From Methanocalculus natronophilus (GTDB lineage Archaea > Halobacteriota > Methanomicrobia > Methanomicrobiales > Methanocorpusculaceae), in contig NZ_JBCEXH010000010.1 of NCBI RefSeq assembly GCF_038751955.1, positions 1-53,168 of the forward strand: a DNA stretch of 53,168 bases, written 5' to 3'. The notes under the pieces are model-generated. The model saw only the letters and a list, made by a program, of their open reading frames with translations, did not search any database and was not told where the DNA came from. The first letter of the stretch is position 1; every line of letters starts with the position of its first letter. Of this stretch, positions 33,630-41,719 are shown piece after piece. The position numbers were made by a program, and so were the translations under genes.

Positions 33630-36600
33630 ATGCCTGCTCCCTCCCCGCCGGATTGTATCCGGATGCTGTATGTTGATGACGAACCAGCGCTCCTTGAGAT
33701 TGGAAAGATGTTCCTCGAGCGGGATGGTGATGCCATTGTTCTGACAGCAGAGAGTGCACAGGAGGCGATTGCAATTCTTAAAAACAAGCCCGTTGATGCG
33801 ATCATCTCCGATTACCAGATGCCCGGAATGGATGGGATAGCATTTCTTCAGCACATTCGGCAGACAGGGGACGATACACCATTCATCATCTTCACCGGCA
33901 AAGGCAGGGAAGACGTTGTGATAGAGGCATTAAACAGCGGCGCTGATTTCTATCTCCAGAAGGGTGGGGATCCAAAGTCCCAGTTTGCTGAACTCTCAAA
34001 TAAGGTGGGGTATGCAGTTGCGAGGCGACGAAGCGAGATTGCACTGCGAAGAAGCGAGGAGCGGTACCGGAGTGTTGTAACTGATCAGACTGAGTTTATC
34101 TGCCGATTCCTGCCTGATGGAACAATACTCTTTGCAAATGAGTCATACTGCCGGTATTTTCAGATTGACTGCGAGCGTGTGGCCGGGACGAAGTTCCGTC
34201 CATCGATTCATCCTGAAGACAGGGAGACTGTACATATGCACCTGAACTCCCTCACCCCGGATGATCCATCCGGATCTCTTGACCAGCGGATCCTCATGCC
34301 TGATGGATCAGTACACTGGCAGCGATGGAATACAACGGCAATCTTTGATGAGAACGGGTGCCTGAGTGAATACCAGTCTGTTGGCAGGGATATCACGGAG
34401 ACCAGGGAAGCTGAACTGAAGCTGGCCCACTCCCATGATCTGCTCCGCTATATCATCGAGCATAACAATGCTGCCGTTGCCGTCCATGATCGTAACCTGA
34501 CGTATATCTTTGTGAGTCAGCGATACCTGGATACCTACGGGGTGAGCGAGGCAGATATCATCGGCAGGCACCATTATGACGTTTTTTTGGATCTCCCGGA
34601 GAAGTGGAAGGAGATTCACCGGAGGGTACTTGCTGGAGAGGGGGTATTCAGTGCAGACGATGACCCCTATCCGCGTGAAGACGGGAGAATCGAATGGACC
34701 CGGTGGGAGTGCCGCCCCTGGTTTGAGCCGGATGGCTCAATAGGCGGCCTCATCGTCTATACAGAAATCATCACTGAACGGAAAGAGAGGGAAGAAGAGA
34801 TCCTGAGAAAGAACGAGGAGCTGGCAGCAGCTGAAGAGGAGCTGCGATCCCAGGTTGACGAGGTCATAGAAGCAAAAGATGCCCTGCAGGAGGCAAATGA
34901 GTACCTGAATAATCTCATTACCCATGCAAATGCCCCCATTATCATCTGGAACCCGGACTGCAGGATCACCCGTATCAATCATGCCGTTCTCGAACTGACC
35001 GGCATGCGAGCTGAGGAGCTGATCGAAGAGAGCCCTGGCACCATCTTCCCGGAAACGATGATGGAATCATCAATGAAACTCATATCCGGAACAGTTGCCG
35101 GAAAACAGCTCAATAATGCCGAAATACAGATACAACAGAGAAACGGCACCCGCAGGAGAGTCATCTGGAATTCTGCAGCCATCATGGATAGCACCGGGGA
35201 GAGGCTCCGTTCGGTAATTGCACATGGAGTGGATATCACCGATCAAAGGAAGGCAGAAGAGCAGGTGAAACGCTTCCAGAAGCGTGAATCAGATATCCTG
35301 AACTTCCTCCCCGATGCCACGTTTGCAATTGATGCAGAAGGGAGAGTGATTACCTGGAACAGGGCAATGGAAGTGATGACCGGAGTTCCTGCCAGGGAGA
35401 TGCTTGGAAAAGGCAACTATGAGTATGCCATTCCGATCTACAGGGAACGCAGGCCTTTACTGATCGATCTTGTGCTCAGGGATGATCCGGCGCTCCGGCA
35501 ACGGTATCCCTATGTCAGTTCAGATGGTGACAAGCTCATATCAGAGATTCATATCCCGCATCTCCGTGATGGAGCGGGTGCCTCCCTCTGGTTCACCGCT
35601 TCACCCCTCTACAACGAGCGCGGCGAGGTCTCCGGAGCAATTGAGAGCATCCGGGACATAACCGAACTGAAAGCAGCTGAAGCTGCGTTGCGTGCAGAGG
35701 AGGCCCGTGTCCGTGCCATCGCGGAGACTGCACAGGATGCTGTGCTGATGATGGATCCATCCGGAAAGGTCTCATTCTGGAACAAGGCAGCAGAGGGGAT
35801 CTTCGGATACACACAGGATGAGGTTTTGGGATCAGATCTGCACCTGCTGCTCGCACCAGACCGCTACCATACTGCATATACAGAGGGATTTGTGAGGTTC
35901 CAGAGAAGTGGTGAGGGCAGGGTTGTTGGGAAAACCCTCGAACTCGAGGCATGCTGCAAGGATGGATCCGTAATAGCAATTGAACTCTCCATATCCGCAA
36001 TACAACTCGAGGACGGGTGGCATGCTGTTGGTATTATCCGTGACATCTCCAGCCGCAAGGCCGCTGAAAAGGCTCTTCTTGAGAGCGAAAGCCGGTTCAG
36101 GGAGCTTGCAGACATGCTTCCACAGGTGGTCTATGAGACCGATCTGAGAGGAAACCTGACCTATGCCAACCAGAAGGCATTTGAGATGTATGGGTATTCA
36201 CAGAGCGAGTTTGAAAAAGGTCTGAATGTCTTTTCCACCATCCATCCAGATGACCTGTTGAGGGCTAAGGAGAACTTCTCACGGCAGCTTGAAGGGCTGC
36301 TGCCGGATACCATCCCAAATGAGTATCGCGGCCTGAGAAAAGACGGTATGGTCATACCTGTTGCGATTTACTCATCACCCGTTTATTCAGGGGATACCAT
36401 TACCGGATTACGCGGCATCATCATCGATACAACTGAACAGAAGCAGCTGCAGGAGGAACTCCGGAAGAGCAGGGACCGGTTTCGATCACTTGTTGCCAAT
36501 ATTCCCGGTGTCGTCTACCGCTGTCTCCCTGATACAGACTGGACAATGCTCTATCTGAATACCGATATCGAAGATATCACCGGATATCCCGCAGGCGACT

Positions 36601-37874
36601 TCATCAACAATGCTGCCAGGACCTTCAAGAGCATCATTCATCCGGATGACAGGGACTATGTTGATCGAATGGTGCAGGCGGCAATTCATGAGGGGAAGCC
36701 GTGGGAGATTGAATGTCGTCTTACCCACAGGGATGGAAGCATCCGATGGATCTATGAAAACGGACGTGCCATCATGGAAGACGATGGTACAGTCTTACTG
36801 GATGGAATTATTCTGGATAGTACTGAACGGAAAAAAGCAACAGAAGCACTGAGGAAGGAACAGGCGTTTACCAGGCTCCTTCTGGACACTTCTCCTGCAT
36901 ATATCGTCGCAATAGCAGACGACGGGACGATATTGAAGGTGAATCCCGCTCTTGCCGAGGCGCTTGAGGCAGACTGGGCAGACCTGACCGGGAAGAGCTA
37001 TATTGAGACGGTGGTGCCTGCGGAAGAACATATGATGCTGAGTGCGGTCTTTCAGGAGCTTCTCAGTTCCGGCAAGGCAACAGTGAACCAGAATCATATC
37101 ATCAGCAGAACAGGACAGCGCCGTCTCATCGAATGGTATGGGCGATATGTCCGGACAGCAGCCGATGCAGGCATGATCATCGGTATCGGCATTGACATTA
37201 CAGAGCGGAAAGCCATTGATGATGCTCTCCGGGAGGCAAACAAGAGACTCAACCTCCTCTCAAGTATCACACGGCACGACATCCTCAATAAGATCATGAC
37301 GATCAAAGGCTACCTCACCCTCATAGACAGCAGCAGAGTTGATGAGGAGACTACCGGCCATCTCCACCAGATCCAGCAGGCAACAGCATTCATTGAGCGC
37401 CAGATAGAATTTACCCGGCAGTATGAGCAGCTTGGAGCCCATGATCCGGCATGGCTTTCCATCGGCGAACTGGTCTCCTCTCTTGATGATTCCACCATCC
37501 CGATAACCCTGGATTGCCAGTCAGTGAGTATCTATGCAGATCCGATGGTGGAGCTCGTCTTTGCAAACCTCTATGATAATACGCTCCGGCATGCTGCAGG
37601 TGCAGGCGCTGTCCAGGTACAGTGTCGCAAAATGGATGGGGATCTGCTGATCACCTGGGAGGATGACGGCCCGGGAGTACCCCCGGAACAGAAGGAACTC
37701 ATCTTTCAGAGCGGGTATGGGAAGCATACCGGACTGGGTCTCTTCCTGACACAGGAAATCCTTGGGATCACCGGGATAGTCATCCGGGAGACCGGGGTGT
37801 TTGGGAAAGGGGCACGATTTGAGATTCGTGTCCGTTCAGGGGCATTTTCGATTGGAAATGATGCACAAAGATGA
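33630..37874 (+). CDS. Receiver-domain multi-PAS sensor histidine kinase
   Basis: This is a 1414-residue cytoplasmic signalling protein with no membrane segment. Residues about 8-125 are a response-regulator receiver with D16-D17 and phospho-acceptor D61 in I-I-S-D-Y-Q-M-P-G. By my count eight PAS domains follow, near 145-260, 270-390, 425-540, 550-670, 690-810, 820-935, 945-1065 and 1075-1190, most ending in a D-I-T-E-R/D-T-T-E-Q-type motif. The kinase core has the H-box S-I-T-R-H-D-I-L-N-K with H1216, the N-box N-L-Y-D-N-T-L-R-H and the G-box D-D-G-P-G-V...G-L-G-L-F-L. The signal and output partner are unknown. The upstream TATA at about -27 suggests a leaderless mRNA. Confidence 0.93.
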   Translation: MPAPSPPDCIRMLYVDDEPALLEIGKMFLERDGDAIVLTAESAQEAIAILKNKPVDAIISDYQMPGMDGIAFLQHIRQTGDDTPFIIFTGKGREDVVIEALNSGADFYLQKGGDPKSQFAELSNKVGYAVARRRSEIALRRSEERYRSVVTDQTEFICRFLPDGTILFANESYCRYFQIDCERVAGTKFRPSIHPEDRETVHMHLNSLTPDDPSGSLDQRILMPDGSVHWQRWNTTAIFDENGCLSEYQSVGRDITETREAELKLAHSHDLLRYIIEHNNAAVAVHDRNLTYIFVSQRYLDTYGVSEADIIGRHHYDVFLDLPEKWKEIHRRVLAGEGVFSADDDPYPREDGRIEWTRWECRPWFEPDGSIGGLIVYTEIITERKEREEEILRKNEELAAAEEELRSQVDEVIEAKDALQEANEYLNNLITHANAPIIIWNPDCRITRINHAVLELTGMRAEELIEESPGTIFPETMMESSMKLISGTVAGKQLNNAEIQIQQRNGTRRRVIWNSAAIMDSTGERLRSVIAHGVDITDQRKAEEQVKRFQKRESDILNFLPDATFAIDAEGRVITWNRAMEVMTGVPAREMLGKGNYEYAIPIYRERRPLLIDLVLRDDPALRQRYPYVSSDGDKLISEIHIPHLRDGAGASLWFTASPLYNERGEVSGAIESIRDITELKAAEAALRAEEARVRAIAETAQDAVLMMDPSGKVSFWNKAAEGIFGYTQDEVLGSDLHLLLAPDRYHTAYTEGFVRFQRSGEGRVVGKTLELEACCKDGSVIAIELSISAIQLEDGWHAVGIIRDISSRKAAEKALLESESRFRELADMLPQVVYETDLRGNLTYANQKAFEMYGYSQSEFEKGLNVFSTIHPDDLLRAKENFSRQLEGLLPDTIPNEYRGLRKDGMVIPVAIYSSPVYSGDTITGLRGIIIDTTEQKQLQEELRKSRDRFRSLVANIPGVVYRCLPDTDWTMLYLNTDIEDITGYPAGDFINNAARTFKSIIHPDDRDYVDRMVQAAIHEGKPWEIECRLTHRDGSIRWIYENGRAIMEDDGTVLLDGIILDSTERKKATEALRKEQAFTRLLLDTSPAYIVAIADDGTILKVNPALAEALEADWADLTGKSYIETVVPAEEHMMLSAVFQELLSSGKATVNQNHIISRTGQRRLIEWYGRYVRTAADAGMIIGIGIDITERKAIDDALREANKRLNLLSSITRHDILNKIMTIKGYLTLIDSSRVDEETTGHLHQIQQATAFIERQIEFTRQYEQLGAHDPAWLSIGELVSSLDDSTIPITLDCQSVSIYADPMVELVFANLYDNTLRHAAGAGAVQVQCRKMDGDLLITWEDDGPGVPPEQKELIFQSGYGKHTGLGLFLTQEILGITGIVIRETGVFGKGARFEIRVRSGAFSIGNDAQR

Positions 37875-37962
37875 GAGAGATTGTTATATAACAAACAATG
37901 ACAATGGATTATTCTTTGATCCATAGAAAGTATTATAAACAATTCAACTTTATAATAAATAT
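37875..37962 (+). promoter_or_regulatory. Promoter/operator of the CARF-wHTH regulator
   Basis: TTGTTATATAACAA at 37881-37894 is a perfect 14-base palindrome, and TGGAT/ATCCA arms lie shortly after it. AGTATTATAAAC (about 37929-37940) is a TATA box about 27 bases before the ATG at 37963, suggesting a leaderless transcript. The palindrome lies roughly 40 bases upstream of the TATA, a plausible operator for the winged-helix regulator itself or another factor. Confidence 0.5.
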
Positions 37963-38673
37963 ATGCCCACCACACACATTTTTTTTGTGGGAAACCAGGA
38001 GGAGCGCCTGATCGAATCAATCAGTGCCCTCCGTGAGATCCCATTATCGAAACTCTTCCTGATTGTTGGAGACGATACAAGTAACTCCGGAAAACAGGCT
38101 ATTTCGAATATTTCACGACAAATACCATCTGAAATGAAAGTGATGTGGGAGATCGAGATCCACGCAATTGACAGCCAGTCGGTGCTGAATGCAACAAGCC
38201 AGCTCTTCAGGATAATCACTGAGGAAAAGATCAAAGGAAACGAAGTATTCCTGAACACGTCAGGTTCACCCCATACACTTTCAATCGGGGCATATATTGC
38301 AGCCTGCATGACCCAGTCAAGAATGCTCACCTCAATACAGAAATACAACGAAGAGGGGAAGGAAGTTGGAATCGGGGATGTCATTGAGATCCCTATTCTG
38401 CCAGTAAGCTATCCACGGGACGAGCAGCGGGAGATTATCACCCATATCGGCGAGGGTGTTGAGTCTCTGGACAGCATCATCTTTATGATCAACCCCGGTA
38501 TCCGGAAGGAGAGCCGGGAGTTCAGGAGCGAGCGGAGCAGGCTCTCCCACCACCTGACAAAACTGGAGGAGGCGGGATTCATCAGGAAGGAAAAGCATGG
38601 CAGGAATATCTCAATCAGGCTGACAGAACTTGGGCGTATGCTTGCAGGTCTGATAGATTCAAAGCTTATTTAA
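37963..38673 (+). CDS. CARF-like domain plus winged-helix transcriptional regulator (Csa3/DUF6293 type)
   Basis: This is a 236-residue regulator with two domains. Residues about 1-145 form a Rossmann-like domain that starts H-I-F-F-V-G-N-Q-E-E-R-L-I and contains the ligand-loop-like N-T-S-G-S-P-H-T-L-S-I-G-A near 102-114, as in CARF (CRISPR-associated Rossmann fold) proteins. Residues about 160-236 form a MarR/ArsR-like winged helix with L-S-H-H-L-T-K-L-E-E-A-G-F-I as the recognition region. CARF domains bind cyclic oligoadenylates or other nucleotides. No CRISPR array or effector lies nearby; the only cas-type gene is the solo cas1 33 kb away. The ligand and target genes are unknown. Confidence 0.8.
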   Translation: MPTTHIFFVGNQEERLIESISALREIPLSKLFLIVGDDTSNSGKQAISNISRQIPSEMKVMWEIEIHAIDSQSVLNATSQLFRIITEEKIKGNEVFLNTSGSPHTLSIGAYIAACMTQSRMLTSIQKYNEEGKEVGIGDVIEIPILPVSYPRDEQREIITHIGEGVESLDSIIFMINPGIRKESREFRSERSRLSHHLTKLEEAGFIRKEKHGRNISIRLTELGRMLAGLIDSKLI

Positions 38674-39119
38674 TCTGGTTCTTCTCCTCCGTTTTTGAAG
38701 GGTGGGTGTATACCCCCTCTATGTTCACAACATATGGTGGTTGGTGCATACCTGCATGCAAGAGCAATGCACGTACGCAGTGACGATTATCAGGAGTGTC
38801 CCCCACCGCCCGCTTGCCCCGTCCGCACGTGCTTCGCAAGGGGTGTTGAGCCGGGTGATGGTTGAGCGGGGTGTACCGGGTTGCCGCATGTGCTTCCAGT
38901 TGCTCCCAATGATCCCGGTTATTGCATCGTGTTCTCTACCCGGGATCTTTTCCCACGCTCCGAAGAATGCAGGAAAAACCCTCGTTATCAGAATTCTGGA
39001 AAATGGGTCTGATAATCCTTCTTTTGAGCTTCTGCCCTGACAGCTTCTATCCTGCCATTCTCGTTTCCCAAAGCAGCTGTCAAAACAATCAAATATTGTT
39101 CTCTCCCAAAGGAAGGATT
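38674..39119. other. 446-base intergenic region holding repeat copy D
   Basis: No credible gene lies here. The left part (38674-38786) has self-complementary patches around TGCATACCTGCATGCA. Most of the rest is the minus-strand copy of the dispersed repeat described separately. GGAAGG at about 39111-39116 is the ribosome-binding site of the next gene. Confidence 0.6.
38787..39005 (-). repeat. Dispersed repeat copy D (empty-site form)
   Basis: Read on the minus strand this matches the other three copies. It runs through a GGGAAAAGATCCCGGGTAGA block (38934-38953), an AGCACATGC site (38887-38895), GCGGCAACCCGG, then CACCCCTTGCGAAGCA and TGCGGACGGGG. It lacks the 155-bp insert found in copies A and B. 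Open frames across it are not preserved between copies, so it is taken as non-coding. Confidence 0.75.
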
Positions 39120-41642
39120 ATGACAGCATCATCCCGTCATCCCTTCTGGTATGGGCTTGCCGGTGGTCTCATCGGTCTCATCTTTGCAGCCTGGTTCTTT
39201 GCAATGGATATCTTCCCCCTGATCCTCATTGGAGATCTTGGTGCAGCAGACGCTCTGCAGCCTGGAGAGTACTGGCCCTTCATACTCGCTTTAATCATAT
39301 CAATTGCAGGAATTGCAGGAGCTCTTCTCCCGGATAAGAGAGCTGGCGGAGGGCTTATGGCAGTATCAGGTGTCGTCCTCCTGTTTGCATTTGGACTGAA
39401 CATCACCATCTTTGCAGGCCTGCTTCTCCTGTATGGCGGATACCTGAAGCTTACTGATCAGCAATGCAGGATAGCAGCACTCTTCTCCGCACGAAAAGAG
39501 GCAGGGAAAAGCCCTATAATACTTATAGCCGCAGGTATTGGAGCTGTCATACTGCTTGGGATTGGTATGATGGCGGTTTTCCAGATCTGTCCGCCACCCG
39601 GGCCATGGCCGACCCCGCCATGGTGTGAAGATCCTGATTTTGAATATATCAGGGCGGGTGATGCAGACACCTTCTTTGACGGGCCGGTTTTTCTCATCTC
39701 CAGCACACCCTATGATATTGATCGTGCAACCCTTGATGACCTGCAGCCACATGGAGTCGCCTGGAGTCCGGTTATTCTTGAGTCATTTTATAGAGTAGGC
39801 CATATGAACATGATGGCGATGCTCAGGGAGAGAAATATCCATTTTATTGGTGCAGGACGTGATGAAAACCTCCCGACAAGCCCGCATCCAACCAAACGGG
39901 AGGATTTGGCTGCAGTCGACATCCATGGAAACCCGATAGTATGGTTTGATCCCCACAATCCCGGTTATCTCGAAGGCTATTACTATCGGAATATCCTAAA
40001 TCCCCTCTGGCAGGAGGAGATACGATCTGATCTGAAGGCATATGTTGATGCAGGAGTGCAGGGAGTCGTCGTGGATCATCCTCAGAGCGCCTATATTGTT
40101 ATCTTCAGGGAAGGGGGATCATTTGATGAGTACTCAATGGCCCTGTTCAATGCGTACCTCAAAGACAGGTATACTGACGAGGAACTCAAATCACGCTTTG
40201 GCATCCCTGATATTGATACATTCCATCTCGGCGACTATCTTCTAAAAAACAATATGGAACACCTGCTCACGGAATCCTCATATAACCCCCACCCATTGAT
40301 CTATGAGTTTGGCAGATCCCAGAAACTTGCCGGAATGGAGTTCTGGAGAGAGACAGTCAATGAGATGAAAGTGTATTCAAGGGAGACGTATGGCAGGGAG
40401 TTCTTCTTCAGCATGAATGCCGGTCCGGCATTTCCGGATCGCTTCCTGCCGATGGATTCATTGGATTATCTCAGTGGCGAATTCTTCTATTTTGGTACAG
40501 TATTTCACAGCCCGCAGAAGGTTGGAATCGAGCAGAAGATGACGGAAGGGTATTCCAGGCATTTCACCCCCTACATTGAGGTCAGTTATGACAGGGGACG
40601 AATTCCCCGTGACACCGAGAACCTCTTCAAGTACCTGTTTGCAGATGCCTATTCATCCCGGACAAATATGCTGATTCGGGGGCCTGAAGGTATCCTCACA
40701 ATGGATGGGAGGACATATGTCGATTTCCGTGACTATGTCCGGTATGATGGCAGGGAAGCCGGGCGGTACATACAGTACCTCCATGATCATCCGGAATTAT
40801 TCCATGCAGATGAGCCGGCACGGGTAGCTGTCATTCATTCACTTGCCTCACGAAAAGGCCAGTACCTCCCTCTTGAACTGAGCGGCACCTCAGATATGGA
40901 TCTCACCGGAACAGTCGATCTCCTCTTTGATCTCTATGTTCCCTTCTCTATGATCGTCTCTGGCTGCGATGTAGTGCCGGGAGACATAACAGCACCAGAT
41001 ATTGCGGGCTATGAGGTTGTCATCCTTCCCTCGACAACGATTCTGAATGAGGGTGAGATCGATGTACTGCTTGAGTATGTGCGAAACGGAGGTGTTGTGA
41101 TCCAGACAGGGAAGTTCGGCCTCTACAACAAGGAATTTGAGACGAATACCCATAATCGCCTGGAAGAGCTGCGGCGAACCGGGGCAAAGCAGATCGGTGC
41201 TGGCACCTGGCATACGGTGGCTGAGATGCCAGGGTATGCGTATTACCTCCATGATGGAGAAATCAGGCTGCCTTCAGAGAAGACAGATGCGGATCCAAAC
41301 CTGCAAATATTCCGCGACATCCTCACAACCTACTATGATCCCGAGATCAGAACCGATGCCCCGGTAACTGTTGGTATCAGGAGGTATGCAACAGATGAGC
41401 ATGTACTGGTTCATCTCGTCAACTACAACTATAATCACAGAACCGATACATTCACAACCGCACCCGGATTTGAGCTCTCAATTGAGATGCCTGATGGACG
41501 GGTCCCGGAGAAGGTCATCCTCTATAATCTTGAGACGGGTGTGACCGGTGAGATAGCGTTTTCAAGTACTGGCAACCGGGTCATCATTCCAATTGAGCAG
41601 CTGGAGGTCTATTCAATCGTTTCAATTCGCTTAAAAGACTGA
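39120..41642 (+). CDS. Membrane-anchored glycoside hydrolase-like protein (GH42/beta-galactosidase-like)
   Basis: From ATG 39120, with GGAAGG upstream, the protein has 840 residues. About four membrane segments (residues 10-37, 51-70, 78-108 and 131-155) precede a Pro-rich linker and a large, presumably external, domain. Residues about 170-560 look like a TIM-barrel glycosidase: G-V-Q-G-V-V-V-D-H-P-Q-S and an F-D-E-Y...F-N-A-Y-L-K-D-R-Y stretch recall GH42 enzymes. Residues about 560-690 resemble the class I glutamine-amidotransferase-like trimerisation domain of beta-galactosidases (V-V-I-L-P-S-T-T-I-L-N-E-G-E). A C-terminal beta domain follows. Substrate and activity are unknown. The start is directly downstream of repeat copy D. 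Confidence 0.75.
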   Translation: MTASSRHPFWYGLAGGLIGLIFAAWFFAMDIFPLILIGDLGAADALQPGEYWPFILALIISIAGIAGALLPDKRAGGGLMAVSGVVLLFAFGLNITIFAGLLLLYGGYLKLTDQQCRIAALFSARKEAGKSPIILIAAGIGAVILLGIGMMAVFQICPPPGPWPTPPWCEDPDFEYIRAGDADTFFDGPVFLISSTPYDIDRATLDDLQPHGVAWSPVILESFYRVGHMNMMAMLRERNIHFIGAGRDENLPTSPHPTKREDLAAVDIHGNPIVWFDPHNPGYLEGYYYRNILNPLWQEEIRSDLKAYVDAGVQGVVVDHPQSAYIVIFREGGSFDEYSMALFNAYLKDRYTDEELKSRFGIPDIDTFHLGDYLLKNNMEHLLTESSYNPHPLIYEFGRSQKLAGMEFWRETVNEMKVYSRETYGREFFFSMNAGPAFPDRFLPMDSLDYLSGEFFYFGTVFHSPQKVGIEQKMTEGYSRHFTPYIEVSYDRGRIPRDTENLFKYLFADAYSSRTNMLIRGPEGILTMDGRTYVDFRDYVRYDGREAGRYIQYLHDHPELFHADEPARVAVIHSLASRKGQYLPLELSGTSDMDLTGTVDLLFDLYVPFSMIVSGCDVVPGDITAPDIAGYEVVILPSTTILNEGEIDVLLEYVRNGGVVIQTGKFGLYNKEFETNTHNRLEELRRTGAKQIGAGTWHTVAEMPGYAYYLHDGEIRLPSEKTDADPNLQIFRDILTTYYDPEIRTDAPVTVGIRRYATDEHVLVHLVNYNYNHRTDTFTTAPGFELSIEMPDGRVPEKVILYNLETGVTGEIAFSSTGNRVIIPIEQLEVYSIVSIRLKD

Positions 41643-41719
41643 TTCAAAGAAATATAAGCCTTGTACACTGGCTTCAGAGACGTGGTAAGGCTTATTACCA
41701 CTTCGGTGTATGAATCATC
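41643..41719 (+). promoter_or_regulatory. Promoter of the serine hydrolase gene
   Basis: AAATATAAGCC (about 41650-41660) is a good TATA-like element, and GGCTTATTACC a second candidate near 41689. ATGAATCATC just before the start shows no strong ribosome-binding site. Confidence 0.35.

Noticed and set aside
38702-39040. A 112-codon plus-strand frame upstream of the glycosidase-like gene
   Set aside because: It lies in repeat copy D and parallels the frame of copy B only in patches; it is judged non-coding.
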